A stretch of 64,000 bases of DNA from assembly GCF_947072475.1 (NCBI RefSeq), contig NZ_CAMTIA010000001.1, positions 124,001-188,000 on the forward strand. The letters run 5' to 3'. Under the pieces are notes generated by a model. That model worked only from the letters and a program-made list of their open reading frames with translations. It did no database searches and was not told the origin of the DNA. This document shows, piece by piece, positions 55,175 to 64,000 of the stretch. Each line of letters begins with the position of its first letter. The first letter of the stretch is position 1. This DNA comes from an uncultured Deefgea sp. (lineage in GTDB: Bacteria; Pseudomonadota; Gammaproteobacteria; Burkholderiales; Chitinibacteraceae). The position numbers and the translations under genes are program-made.

Positions 55175-58100
55175 TTAGAGTAACACACGTTCAATCCCGC
55201 CTTGACTGGCTTGTTTGACATAGTCCGGCATCCAGTTCGGGCCAAGGATGTTTTTGGCGATTTCGATGACAATGTAATCGGCCGTGGTGTCTGAATCATC
55301 ATCATATCGGCTTAAACCTTGCAGACATGAAGGGCACGAAGTCAGAATTTTTACTTTGGCTTTGCTGTCATTGGCATCGCTACGCAGTTTAGCCGCGCCT
55401 TTTTCCATTTCTTCTTGCTTACGGAAACGCACTTGCGTTGAGATGTCTGGGCGAGCGACGGCAAAGGTGCCCGACTCACCACAGCAACGATCATTCAGAT
55501 CAACACGCTGCCCCATTAATTCATTGGCGACATCGATGCCTTTATAGGTTTTCATCGGCGTATGGCATGGCTCGTGATACATATACTGGGTACCACTCAC
55601 GCCCTCAAGCTTGATGCCCTTTTCAAGCAAATACTCATGAATGTCGAGCAGGCGGCAGCCGGGGAAAATATCTTCAAAGCGATATTTTTGCAGCTGATCC
55701 ATACACGTACCACACGACACCACCACGGTTTTAATATCGAGATAATTCAAGGTGGTGGCCAAGCGATGAAATAATACGCGGTTATCCATCGTGATTTTGT
55801 CGCCCTTGTCTTGCTGGCCGCTTGAGGTTTGTGGGTAGCCACAGCAGAGATAGCCCGGTGGTAACACCGTGGTTGCGCCCACATGCCACAGCATGGCTTG
55901 CGTGGCTAAACCCACTTGGCTAAATAAGCGCTCTGAGCCGCAACCGGGGAAGTAAAACACCGCATCAGTGTCTTCATTCAGGCGTTTTGGATCGCGAATC
56001 ACCGGTACCACATTGCTGTCTTCTACATCAAGCAAAGCGCGGGCGGTTTTTTTCGGTAAGCCGCCGGGCATCGGTTTATTCACAAAGTGAATCACCTGCG
56101 CTTTTAAGGAGGCCGTGCCTAGCGTTGCTGGGGGTGCTTTGGTGATGCTTTTAATTAAGCCAAAACGTTTGGCGAGCGTGTGCGCCAAGCGTTGGCCTTT
56201 ATAGCCCCAGCCTATCATCACCGTGCGCATCAATTTGATGGTCGCCGGGTCTTTCATCGTTAAGAACGCCATGCCGAGCGCAGAGCCGGGATTGAATTTC
56301 TTTTTGCCTTCTTTACGTAAGAAATTACGCATGGCAATCGTTACGTCACCAAAGTCGATTTTAACTGGACATGGATTCACGCAGCGATGGCAAACGGTGC
56401 AATGGTCGGCAACGTCGCCGAGTTCTTCAAAATGCTTGAGCGAAATCCCGCGCCGCGTTTGTTCTTCGTACAAGAATGCTTCGGTGAGCAAACCGGTGGC
56501 TAAGATTTTATTGCGCGGGCTATACAGCAAGTTGGCGCGTGGTACATGCGTTGAGCAAACCGGTTTACATTTACCGCAGCGCAAACAGTCTTTGACCATA
56601 TTGCTGATATTGCCGATATCAGACTGCTCTAAAATCAGCGATTCAGTACCCAGCAGGCTAAACGAGGGCGTATACGCATCGCGCAAATCCGCGCCGGGCA
56701 TTAATTTGCCTTTGTTAAAGTGCCCGTTTGGATCGATTCGTTGTTTGTAGGCTTCAAACGGTGCGAGTTCTTCACGGGTTAAGAATTCATACTTGGTAAT
56801 CCCGATACCGTGCTCGCCAGAAATAACGCCATTGAGTTCACGCGCCACCCGCATAATGCGCGCAACAGCATGATGCGCGCGTTGCAGCATCTCATAATCA
56901 TCAGAATTGACGGGGATATTGGTATGCACATTGCCGTCACCGGCGTGCATATGCAGCGCAATCCAGGTGCGGCTTTTCAGCACTTTTTGCTGAATCGCGT
57001 GAATCGCATCCAAAATTAGTTTATCGGTTCGCCCGCCAAACAGCGTTTCTAAATCAGTGAGTAATTCGCGTTTGTATGAAATCCGCAGCACGGAGTCGCG
57101 TAGCGCATGAAATACGCTTTGCGGTAATTCATCCAGATCGAGTTCTTTTTCCAGAGGCACCATTGGAAACGCGGTTTGATACAACTCAAACGCATCGTCC
57201 AAATTGCGACCGACCCATTGCCAGTGAATGCGTGAGCGTTCAATAAAGGCCAGCGCCGACTCACGGCGATCACCAATCAGCACATCGTGGCTTACCGGCG
57301 CATCACTGGTATCAAACGGCAGACGACCTTGCTGGAAAAACGCCGTTAGTTTGTCGAGCAACTCGAGTTTATTGTGAATCGACAATTCAATATTAATGCG
57401 CTCAATCGCATCAGAATAGTCGCCCAAACGCGGCAGTGGAATCACCACGTCTTCATTGATTTTAAACGCGTTGGTGTGCTTAGCAATCGCCGCAGTTCGG
57501 GCGCGATCGAGCCAGAATTTTTTGCGTTGCTCGGGTAATACCGCCACAAACCCTTCGCCGCCACGCGCATTGGCTAGCTGCACCACATGGCTAGTGGCTT
57601 CGCCGAGTGCGCGCTCATCGTCCGATACAATATCGGCGATCAACACCATTTTAGGCCGACCTTTACTCTTGGCCTTGGTGGCATAACCCACAGCGCGCAC
57701 ATAGCGCCAATCTAAATGCTCTAAACCCGCTAGCTGAACCGTTGGATGGGCATCTAGATAATTTTTAATCTCGACAATCGACGGCACTGCGCGGCTGACT
57801 TCACCAAAAAACTCTAAGCACACGGTGCGCACATGATTGGGCATGCGGTGCAACACAAAGCGCGCGCTGGTGATTAAGCCATCACAGCCTTCTTTTTGAA
57901 TCCCCGGTAAACCGGATAAAAACTTATCGGTGACGTCTTTACCCAGACCTTCTTTTCTAAATTTGGAGCCCGGAATTACCAAGGTTTCTTCGCCGATTTT
58001 GGTTTTGCCATCGGGTTTAAATTTGCTAATGCAAAACGTCGCTTGCGGCGCATCGTGGATTTTGCCCAGATTGTGATCCATCCGCTCGATGAACAACCAA

Positions 58101-59050
58101 TTGCCATCGGGATCGACCATTTTCCAGCTGATTAGATTGTCCAGCGCCGTGCCCCAAAGCACGGCTTTTTTGCCGCCGGCATTCATCGCCACATTGCCGC
58201 CAATACAGGAGGCATCGGCCGAGGTTGGATCCACTGCAAACACTAAACCGGCTTCTTCTGCCGCCTCCATTACGCGGCGGGTTACAACGCCTGCGCCGCA
58301 ATGAATGGTGGTCACATCGTGATCAACGCCAGCAATGCGCATGGTCTCGACGCCTTGATGGCGATCGAGTTTTTCAGTGTTAATCACCGCCGAAAGCGGC
58401 GTGAGTGGCACTGCGCCGCCGGTATAACCGGTGCCGCCGCCACGTGGAATCACGGTTAAACCCAGCTCGATACACGCTGCGACTAGCGGCGCCATTTCGG
58501 CTTCGGTGTCCGGGCACAGCACCACAAACGGATATTCAACGCGCCAATCGGTGGCGTCAGTCACATGGCTAACGCGCGATAAACCATCAAATTGGATATT
58601 GTCGCGGCGAGTGTGGGCGGCCATTTTTTTAAGCGTTTTTTTGCGCAAAATAGCAACGTCACGAAATTCGCGTTCAAACGCATCCACCGCTTGCCGTGTG
58701 CGAGTGAGTAAAATATTCACCCGTTCATTACTTTGGCGACGCTTTTCAATTTCGTGCAAACGATGATGCATCGCTTCAACCAACAGTTGTAAGCGCTTAT
58801 TGTTTTCCAGTAAATCGTCTTGGACGTAAGGATTGCGTTTAACGACCCAAATATCACCCAATACTTCAAACAGCATCCGTGCCGATCGGCCGGTTTTACG
58901 CTCTTGCCGTAATTCATCCAATACCCGCCATGCATCTTCACCCATCAGGCGAATGACAATTTCACGATCGGAAAAAGAGGTGTAGTTGTAAGGAATTTCG
59001 CGCAAACGTTCAGGCGAGGTCACGTGGCTCACGGCGGTGGGATCCATCAT
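55175..59050 (-). CDS. DUF3683/FAD-linked oxidase/4Fe-4S/CCG multidomain oxidoreductase
   Basis: The 1291-residue protein joins several domains. An N-terminal DUF3683-like part (about 1-160, [20 protein letters not shown]) is followed by an FAD-binding type 4 domain (about 170-345, [20 protein letters not shown]) and an FAD-oxidase C domain (about 400-790, [21 protein letters not shown]). Next come two 4Fe-4S clusters, [11 protein letters not shown] (near 817) and [12 protein letters not shown] (near 883), and two CCG motifs (near 1067 and 1187). This is a GlcD/YdiJ-like 2-hydroxyacid (D-lactate or glycolate) dehydrogenase feeding quinones. The substrate is not certain. GGAG precedes the ATG. 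Confidence 0.93.
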   Translation of the reverse strand: MMDPTAVSHVTSPERLREIPYNYTSFSDREIVIRLMGEDAWRVLDELRQERKTGRSARMLFEVLGDIWVVKRNPYVQDDLLENNKRLQLLVEAMHHRLHEIEKRRQSNERVNILLTRTRQAVDAFEREFRDVAILRKKTLKKMAAHTRRDNIQFDGLSRVSHVTDATDWRVEYPFVVLCPDTEAEMAPLVAACIELGLTVIPRGGGTGYTGGAVPLTPLSAVINTEKLDRHQGVETMRIAGVDHDVTTIHCGAGVVTRRVMEAAEEAGLVFAVDPTSADASCIGGNVAMNAGGKKAVLWGTALDNLISWKMVDPDGNWLFIERMDHNLGKIHDAPQATFCISKFKPDGKTKIGEETLVIPGSKFRKEGLGKDVTDKFLSGLPGIQKEGCDGLITSARFVLHRMPNHVRTVCLEFFGEVSRAVPSIVEIKNYLDAHPTVQLAGLEHLDWRYVRAVGYATKAKSKGRPKMVLIADIVSDDERALGEATSHVVQLANARGGEGFVAVLPEQRKKFWLDRARTAAIAKHTNAFKINEDVVIPLPRLGDYSDAIERINIELSIHNKLELLDKLTAFFQQGRLPFDTSDAPVSHDVLIGDRRESALAFIERSRIHWQWVGRNLDDAFELYQTAFPMVPLEKELDLDELPQSVFHALRDSVLRISYKRELLTDLETLFGGRTDKLILDAIHAIQQKVLKSRTWIALHMHAGDGNVHTNIPVNSDDYEMLQRAHHAVARIMRVARELNGVISGEHGIGITKYEFLTREELAPFEAYKQRIDPNGHFNKGKLMPGADLRDAYTPSFSLLGTESLILEQSDIGNISNMVKDCLRCGKCKPVCSTHVPRANLLYSPRNKILATGLLTEAFLYEEQTRRGISLKHFEELGDVADHCTVCHRCVNPCPVKIDFGDVTIAMRNFLRKEGKKKFNPGSALGMAFLTMKDPATIKLMRTVMIGWGYKGQRLAHTLAKRFGLIKSITKAPPATLGTASLKAQVIHFVNKPMPGGLPKKTARALLDVEDSNVVPVIRDPKRLNEDTDAVFYFPGCGSERLFSQVGLATQAMLWHVGATTVLPPGYLCCGYPQTSSGQQDKGDKITMDNRVLFHRLATTLNYLDIKTVVVSCGTCMDQLQKYRFEDIFPGCRLLDIHEYLLEKGIKLEGVSGTQYMYHEPCHTPMKTYKGIDVANELMGQRVDLNDRCCGESGTFAVARPDISTQVRFRKQEEMEKGAAKLRSDANDSKAKVKILTSCPSCLQGLSRYDDDSDTTADYIVIEIAKNILGPNWMPDYVKQASQGGIERVLL

Positions 59051-59402
59051 GAAGGGCGTCTCCGGCAGGCAATTACGGCTAAAGAGTGAATTTTAACGGA
59101 AAAATGCTCGGTGAAAGTCGCAAATTTAATGTGGGTATCGTAAAAAAACGTAATTGGCTGACACTAAGCTGGTTTTGCTCAGATTTTATGTTGATTTTTA
59201 CGCGGTTTTTGGTGTTTTCCGTCGACTTCAGGCCGTTATTGAATCACTCGGGGCGGTTGGCGTTGGCTTGAGCCGCCGCGCAGGTGCGATTTTCTCCGCG
59301 ACTTGTCCCTAGCTGACATAAGCATGCTAGCAGCGCTGACTACGCCTTGGTTTTCCGCGAAAAGCGCGTATCTGGGGCGGGAAATACAAACGTCAACAGG
59401 CC
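59051..59402. other. 352-base intergenic stretch, nothing identified
   Basis: It lies between the start of the large oxidoreductase and the end of the first TPR gene. It should hold the oxidoreductase promoter. Short frames here have no support, and no clear terminator for the TPR gene is visible. Confidence 0.4.
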
Positions 59403-60440
59403 CTAGGTAAACGGCAGCTCCATCGTTTCTAGCTCGGCTTGATGAATTTCATTGAGTAACTGTAGGCGTAAGTGTTGATGTTCAATTTGATGGCGTTGTG
59501 CCAATTCAGGTTCGAGTTTGGCGGTATAGCTTTGGGCTAAGGCGGCATGAATGCTGGCTTGCTGATGACGAATCCCTAAATAACTGGCGGTATACAGTGC
59601 CGATTGCAGTGTTTCAATGGCTAAATCAATTTCACCTTTGGCGGTTTGGCATTGCCCCAAAACCAGCATGGTATTGGCTTCGCTCCATTGATGGTGATGC
59701 AGGCGATTGATTTTGAGTGCCACCATCAAACTCATCGTCGCGCGATCAAGGTCGCCACGTAAGAATTGAATCAGGCCAATATTCATATAAATTTCGCCTT
59801 CATTGCGATAGCTTTGATCGGCTTTCACTAAGGGCAGGGCACTTTTTAAGGTGCGATAGGCTTCATCCAATTGCGCGCAGCCAATTAAATCGGCGGCAAT
59901 ATTAATCAAAATGCTGGCGTGTAAATGATGATCTTCATGGCTGGCGAGTTCTTGCGCTTTGCGATGGTGGGTGAGCGCGGTTTGGTAGTGTTCATGCGCA
60001 TAATACAGTTGCCCTAAACCGATATGCGCTTGGACGCGAGACTCAAGGGCAATCGCTTCGTCGGGCAAGGTGAGGCAGCGATTCCAGCTATCGCGGGCAA
60101 GGTGATAAGCACCTAGGGTATATTGCACACGGGCATATAAATTAAGGCGTGCACCTTCATACCTTGCGATATTTTCTTGGTCGGCGAGTGCGTTCAGTTC
60201 GATCAGTTGCTGTAGTGATTCGGGGTAGCGGCCAAAATTAAAATGCGCTTGCGCGCATAAAAAAAGGGCTTGAGCGCAAAGGTGTGGCAATTTGAGTTGC
60301 TGAGCCAAAATTTTGGCGCTCAAGGCCAGTTGCAAGGCCTCGGCGCTTTGGGTGTGGACTAATTTTTGCGCACGATTGAGGCTACGCTCAAGTTCAGCAA
60401 GGGTCATCATTGATATCGCATTAGGCGGAATCAGCAGCAT
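59403..60440 (-). CDS. TPR-repeat protein (paralogue 1)
   Basis: The protein of up to 345 residues is almost entirely TPR-like helical repeats, for example VQAHIGLGQLYYAHEHYQTA and GEIYMNIGLIQFLRGDLDRA. There is no signal peptide, membrane helix or catalytic domain, so it is probably a cytoplasmic scaffold or regulator. It is clearly related to the protein at 61706-62752 (shared AHIGLGQ and YTLGxY segments). The start may be ATG 60440 or one of two ATGs ten codons later; no Shine-Dalgarno decides. It lies 31 bases after the YqhD-like gene in the same direction. Confidence 0.82.
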   Translation of the reverse strand: MLLIPPNAISMMTLAELERSLNRAQKLVHTQSAEALQLALSAKILAQQLKLPHLCAQALFLCAQAHFNFGRYPESLQQLIELNALADQENIARYEGARLNLYARVQYTLGAYHLARDSWNRCLTLPDEAIALESRVQAHIGLGQLYYAHEHYQTALTHHRKAQELASHEDHHLHASILINIAADLIGCAQLDEAYRTLKSALPLVKADQSYRNEGEIYMNIGLIQFLRGDLDRATMSLMVALKINRLHHHQWSEANTMLVLGQCQTAKGEIDLAIETLQSALYTASYLGIRHQQASIHAALAQSYTAKLEPELAQRHQIEHQHLRLQLLNEIHQAELETMELPFT

Positions 60441-60471
60441 ACCATTGTTATATTTAATATTTACAATCGCA

Positions 60472-61626
60472 TCAGTTTGTTGTCAGTAAAATGGCACGAC
60501 AATCCCCGGGTGTTAAGTCAGCTTTCTCGCCAAGTAGTAAGCGATTATGGCGAATGAGTTGTTCGGCCACGCGATCGGCGGCCTCAGTCGCGTCGATTTG
60601 ATAGTCGCTGAGGCGAGTGGGCAAACCCATGGCGATAAAAAATTGCTCAGTCGAGGCAATCGCTTGCTGTGCGACGCTGATGTCGTCGCCAGTGAGCTGC
60701 CATACGCGGCGGCCCATTTGCGTTAATTTGGCTTGTTTGGCAGTAAAACGATAGCGCCACAAGGCAGGCAAAATAATCGCCAAAGTGCGTGCATGATCTA
60801 GGCCATACAAAATCGTCAGCTCATGGCCCATGGCATGGGTGGCCCAATCTTGGGCTTGGCCAACGCCGACTAAGCCAAACAAGGCTTGGTTGGCCGCCCA
60901 CATCATATTGGCGCGCGCCGCATAATTGTCAGGGTCATTTAGGGTAATCGGGCCGACTTCAATTAGCGTTTGCAAAATACCTTCGGCCAAACGATCTTGG
61001 ACTCGGGCATCGCCAGGATAAGTTAGGTATTGCTCAGTGGTGTGAACAAAGGCATCGACAATGCCATTGCCAATTTGCTGAGCCGGCAAAGACACGGTGC
61101 AATTGGGGTCAAGAATGGCAAAGTTGGGGAAGACCAAAGGGTTTTTAAATGACAGTTTGTCATTAGTTTCGCGGCGTGAAATGACCGCTGCAAAATTACT
61201 TTCTGATCCGGTAGCCGGTAGCGTTAACACCACGCCAATCGGTAAGGCCTGCTCAAGTGGCGTGCGATTGCCAACGATCAGCCAGCAATCGCCAGCATGC
61301 GGAATCGCCGCAGCAACAAATTTAGCCCCATCGATGACCGAGCCACCGCCGACGGCCAAGATATAGTCGAGCTGATGCTCGCGGGCAAAGCGCACCGCCT
61401 GCATCAGGGTTTCGTATTCAGGATTGGCTTCAATACCAGAAAAAGCTTGCCAGTGATGATCTTTAAGCGCGCCGCAAACTTGCTCATACACCCCGTTGCG
61501 ATGAATGCTGCCGCCGCCATATAGTAATAAAACGCGCGCTTGCGGGGGAATTAAAACGCTCAATTTGGCGATACTGCCGTGGCCAAATTCGATACGACAA
61601 GGATTGTGAAAGCTAAAGTTTTGCAT
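60472..61626 (-). CDS. yqhD: YqhD-type iron-containing alcohol dehydrogenase
   Basis: This NADPH-dependent aldehyde reductase of the group III metal-dependent alcohol dehydrogenases is 384 residues long, close to E. coli YqhD. Recognisable segments are the N-terminal FHNPCRIEFGHGSIAKL, the dinucleotide loop LAVGGGSVIDGAKF (about 90-103), LTLPATGSES, metal ligands in GIVDAFVHTTEQY, and THAMGHELTILYGLDHARTL with two more ligand His. In E. coli the enzyme detoxifies short-chain and lipid-derived aldehydes. Here it lies between two related TPR genes, probably in one transcript. Confidence 0.93.
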   Translation of the reverse strand: MQNFSFHNPCRIEFGHGSIAKLSVLIPPQARVLLLYGGGSIHRNGVYEQVCGALKDHHWQAFSGIEANPEYETLMQAVRFAREHQLDYILAVGGGSVIDGAKFVAAAIPHAGDCWLIVGNRTPLEQALPIGVVLTLPATGSESNFAAVISRRETNDKLSFKNPLVFPNFAILDPNCTVSLPAQQIGNGIVDAFVHTTEQYLTYPGDARVQDRLAEGILQTLIEVGPITLNDPDNYAARANMMWAANQALFGLVGVGQAQDWATHAMGHELTILYGLDHARTLAIILPALWRYRFTAKQAKLTQMGRRVWQLTGDDISVAQQAIASTEQFFIAMGLPTRLSDYQIDATEAADRVAEQLIRHNRLLLGEKADLTPGDCRAILLTTN

Positions 61627-61705
61627 CGTCCGCCACCAAAAAGTCAGTCAATAGACCGAGTATATCGCGGTGTGGTGGCGCAATGCCTTGCTGTGTTCGA
61701 TCTAT

Positions 61706-62752
61706 TTATGCGGGCACCAACACCGGTGGGACCGGTAAATTACGTCGCGCCAATTGCTGCTCCAGTTGCGTCAGCCGCGCAAACAGCTGTGGGTCGAGCA
61801 AGCGGTGGAAATTTTCTTGGTAGAGCCGATGATGATATTCCGCTTCAGGGGCTTGGCCCATTTCACGAAATAGACCGGCTAAAAACTGGTGAATTAAAAA
61901 AATCTTATGCCCGCAACCCATGCGCGTTGATATGTCGAGTGCGCTCATAAAGCTGGTCACGGCCGCCGACCATTGCCCTTGCGCTTGCTGGGTACGGCCA
62001 TTGACGATGTGCCAGCTAATCTCGCCCCAAGCCCAAAAATGCACGAGATGACGGCCTTCTTGGATAAAAGTATTTGCCTCTAGGTATTGCCCTCTGGCTA
62101 AGGCAAGAAGTGACTTGTAGGTGAATACTTCACCGAGGTATTCCAGATGCTGGATGGTTCGAGTGATGGATTCAGCTTGATTGAGCACCACTTGCGCCGC
62201 AGTAAAATCCTCTAGCGCGTATAAATCAGCCACAAGATTAATACACAGTCGAGCTTGCAATTCATGATCGGTTTGCGCGTTGATCCGGCATTCGGCTTGA
62301 CGATGGTGGTGCAGTGCATCGGCAAAGCGGCTACAGGCGAAATAGATTTGCCCTAAACCAATATGCGCATTAATCCGGGTTTCATTGGCAAATTGGGCAT
62401 TGCCCAAATCCAGACAATCAGACCAATAATCAATCGCCGTGCTGTATTCTCCGAGTGTGTAATGCGCGACGCCCAAATGATGCAATAGATCGCCGCGTTC
62501 GGCCTCTAAATCATGGGCCTCGGCGATGACTAAAGCCGGCAGTAAGACGTGACAGCCTTCATGGATTTGGCCAAAAGCAAACAACATGCTCATCTGTTGA
62601 TGTAAAGCGGCAATCTGTAGCTGTGGGCTGCAGCCGGTTTTTGCCCGCAGTGCGGCTTCTGTTGCCAGTGCCAGCGAGGCGTTAGGGTCGGTGTAAGTGA
62701 GCTGTTTGCTGCGCTCAAGTAGCGCTAGAGCTGGGCTTTCTGATAGATCCAT
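61706..62752 (-). CDS. TPR-repeat protein (paralogue 2)
   Basis: The 348-residue protein is made of TPR-like repeats, including GVAHYTLGEYSTAIDYWSDC, NAHIGLGQIYFACSRFADAL and GQAPEAEYHHRLYQENFHRL, without a signal peptide or other domain. It parallels the protein at 59403-60440 along most of its length, which suggests a duplication. The ATG at 62752 has AGG about 9 bases upstream; an in-frame start six codons earlier is possible. It is probably the first gene of a TPR-yqhD-TPR unit. Function unknown. Confidence 0.82.
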   Translation of the reverse strand: MDLSESPALALLERSKQLTYTDPNASLALATEAALRAKTGCSPQLQIAALHQQMSMLFAFGQIHEGCHVLLPALVIAEAHDLEAERGDLLHHLGVAHYTLGEYSTAIDYWSDCLDLGNAQFANETRINAHIGLGQIYFACSRFADALHHHRQAECRINAQTDHELQARLCINLVADLYALEDFTAAQVVLNQAESITRTIQHLEYLGEVFTYKSLLALARGQYLEANTFIQEGRHLVHFWAWGEISWHIVNGRTQQAQGQWSAAVTSFMSALDISTRMGCGHKIFLIHQFLAGLFREMGQAPEAEYHHRLYQENFHRLLDPQLFARLTQLEQQLARRNLPVPPVLVPA

Positions 62753-62831
62753 TTTGCTGCGCCTGCACAATGCGGACTTCGAGCTTACGCATCGCGCGAA
62801 GCGGGATCAAGTTTTTTAGCGACTTTGGTTA

Positions 62832-63428
62832 TTAATTGTCACTTTCGAGTAAGCGTGTTTGCCCGCGACAGAGTTGATGCAGTTGATTGAGTGTGGTTTC
62901 CCGCAGGTGGCGAGGCAGCGTTAAGCTTAGAATCACTTCGGTATTGGTAAAGTCGCTGCTGCCAATATCAATGCTGTGTTGTTGCAAATAGTGGCGAACT
63001 TTATTTTCTTCGGCAAACGGCAACGCCACTTGTAATACATCCATCGGCACGGTCTCGATATATTCAGCGGCCAATAAAGGACGCGCAATCGCCTCGGTAT
63101 AGGCCCGAGTTAATCCACCGGCACCGAGTTTAACCCCGCCAAAGTAACGAATCACCACCGCCAAAACGCCATCTAAATGCTTATGTTGCAAGACTTGCAT
63201 CATCGGCCGCGCGGCGGTGCCCGATGGCTCACCATCGTCAGACATTCCCGATTCGCCACCAGCGAGTAGGGCCCAGCAAACATGTCGCGCTTCGGGGTGT
63301 TGTTGTTTAAAGTCGGCGACCAAGGTCAAAGCGTGGGCGCGATGATCCACCGGAATGACATAACCGATAAAACGACTTTTTTTAATAATGATTTCTGCGT
63401 CAACCGCATTGGCTAGTGTGGTGCTCAT
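62832..63428 (-). CDS. yigZ: YigZ/IMPACT family protein
   Basis: The 198-residue protein starts MSTTLANAVDAEIIIKKSRF and has the family signatures SDDGEPSGTAARPMM (about 63-77) and VIRYFGGVKLGAGGLTRAY (about 91-109). A smaller C-terminal EF-G-V-like domain follows. YigZ is a two-domain protein related to the eukaryotic translation regulator IMPACT; its bacterial role is unclear. It is the last minus-strand gene of the window. Confidence 0.94.
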   Translation of the reverse strand: MSTTLANAVDAEIIIKKSRFIGYVIPVDHRAHALTLVADFKQQHPEARHVCWALLAGGESGMSDDGEPSGTAARPMMQVLQHKHLDGVLAVVIRYFGGVKLGAGGLTRAYTEAIARPLLAAEYIETVPMDVLQVALPFAEENKVRHYLQQHSIDIGSSDFTNTEVILSLTLPRHLRETTLNQLHQLCRGQTRLLESDN

Positions 63429-63662
63429 GCCAGCATTTTACCCGCCATGCTGGATAAGTCGATCAGTAAAAGTGGGCTTGCCGCGCTGCAATTTGCCGCG
63501 CATGTCGCTTGAACTTGGCCGTTTTTTGTTTGATCTATCGCCAATGATTGGGATATTGAATCGACTGATTGCGTGTTTAGCGCAAAAAAGCCTACTAATC
63601 GAGCTGCGCCTAGCTGCCCCTTGGTGTAGCCTTATTGTTTTTTAATGGTGTGGAGTTGCGCT

Positions 63663-64000
63663 GTGATTAAAAGCATTATTTCTGATATGGATGGCGTAAT
63701 TTATCGCGGCAAGCAAATGATTCCGGGGGCCGATACCTTTGTACAAAAATTGCTTTCGGCTAATGTGCCGTTTTTGTTTTTGACCAATAATGCGTCACAA
63801 ACGCCGCTCGATTTAAAACTCAAAGTGGAAAGCTTGGGCATTCATGGCCTGACCGAAGACAATTTTATTACCAGCGCGATGGCCACCGCGATGTTTTTAC
63901 GTAGCCAAAAAGAAGGTGCCAAAGTGTATGTGATTGGCGGCGGCGGCTTGATTAATGAGCTGTATAACGTTGGGTTTTCGATGTCGGAATCCAATCCCGA
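63663..64000 (+). CDS. NagD-like HAD-IIA phosphatase, partial
   Basis: The frame from GTG 63663 is open to the window end (112 residues plus an incomplete codon). It starts IKSIISDMDGVIYRGKQMIP with HAD motif I DMDGVIY, then motif II in FLFLTNNASQTP and a cap-region start VYVIGGGGLINELYN. This is the NagD/PGP family of HAD-IIA phosphatases acting on nucleotides or sugar phosphates. The C-terminal motifs III and IV lie outside. The GTG start is inferred from the family N-terminus. Confidence 0.88.
   Translation, partial: MIKSIISDMDGVIYRGKQMIPGADTFVQKLLSANVPFLFLTNNASQTPLDLKLKVESLGIHGLTEDNFITSAMATAMFLRSQKEGAKVYVIGGGGLINELYNVGFSMSESNP

Noticed and set aside
59086-59271. 61-codon plus-strand frame upstream of the large oxidoreductase
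   Set aside because: It has no start signal and lies where the divergent promoter should be.

Overview
The window is chromosomal DNA of a Gram-negative betaproteobacterium, most likely Neisseriales. The grounds are gene content and order (petABC-sspAB, kdsD-kdsC-lptCAB-rpoN-hpf-ptsN-hprK-rapZ, the DUF4124-ntrB-ntrC group) and moderate GC with heavy use of AT-ending codons. A Chitinibacteraceae-like relative is a guess. Gene density is high. There is no rRNA, tRNA, CRISPR array, prophage or transposase gene, so this is mostly core genome.

Layout, left to right. 1-4093 (minus): leuS-lptE-holA, with holA cut by the window edge. 4328-5915: an orphan pilin-like gene and hda. 6138-10623: purM, purN, a DUF3108 protein and an RsmB-type rRNA methyltransferase. 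10698-17085: sspA-sspB, petA-petB-petC (bc1 complex), a lipoprotein with a Nif3-family protein, and a DegS-like protease divergent from them. 17237-28535: a Kef-type antiporter divergent from a long run holding Kdo synthesis (kdsD, kdsC), LPS export (lptC, lptA, lptB), sigma-54 (rpoN), hpf, the nitrogen PTS (ptsN), hprK, rapZ, a NusG-II/Gx transporter pair and ubiX. 28553-28827: a non-coding element bounded by inverted repeats. 28871-37867: MATE exporter, dtd, asd, SemiSWEET, and electron-transfer flavoproteins (ETF-QO divergent from etfBA), then fpr and a STAS protein.

38006-47580 is centred on nitrogen control: ntrC-ntrB, a DUF4124 protein and glnA. The glnA upstream region has a good sigma-54 promoter match and a strong NtrC-type site, so the regulator (ntrBC), the sigma factor (rpoN), a PTS-Ntr component and the target (glnA) all lie in one window. 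Between them are a SelW-like protein, a MASE1-GGDEF diguanylate cyclase, an orphan amino-acid binding protein and a 500-bp stretch that reads as a decayed gene. 47858-64000 holds a rhodanese, aroE, mtgA, a PP2C/FHA/metallo-beta-lactamase signalling cluster, a large unknown protein with a PilZ-like end beside a HIT protein, a 1291-residue FAD/Fe-S oxidoreductase, a YqhD-type dehydrogenase between two related TPR proteins, yigZ, and the start of a NagD-like phosphatase.

The least explained items are non-coding. One is a 45-bp palindromic element present twice, 42 kb apart, each just upstream of a start codon. Another is the 275-bp element with terminal inverted repeats. The third is the decayed gene at 44.1-44.6 kb. 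I saw no clearly new multi-gene defence or mobile system.
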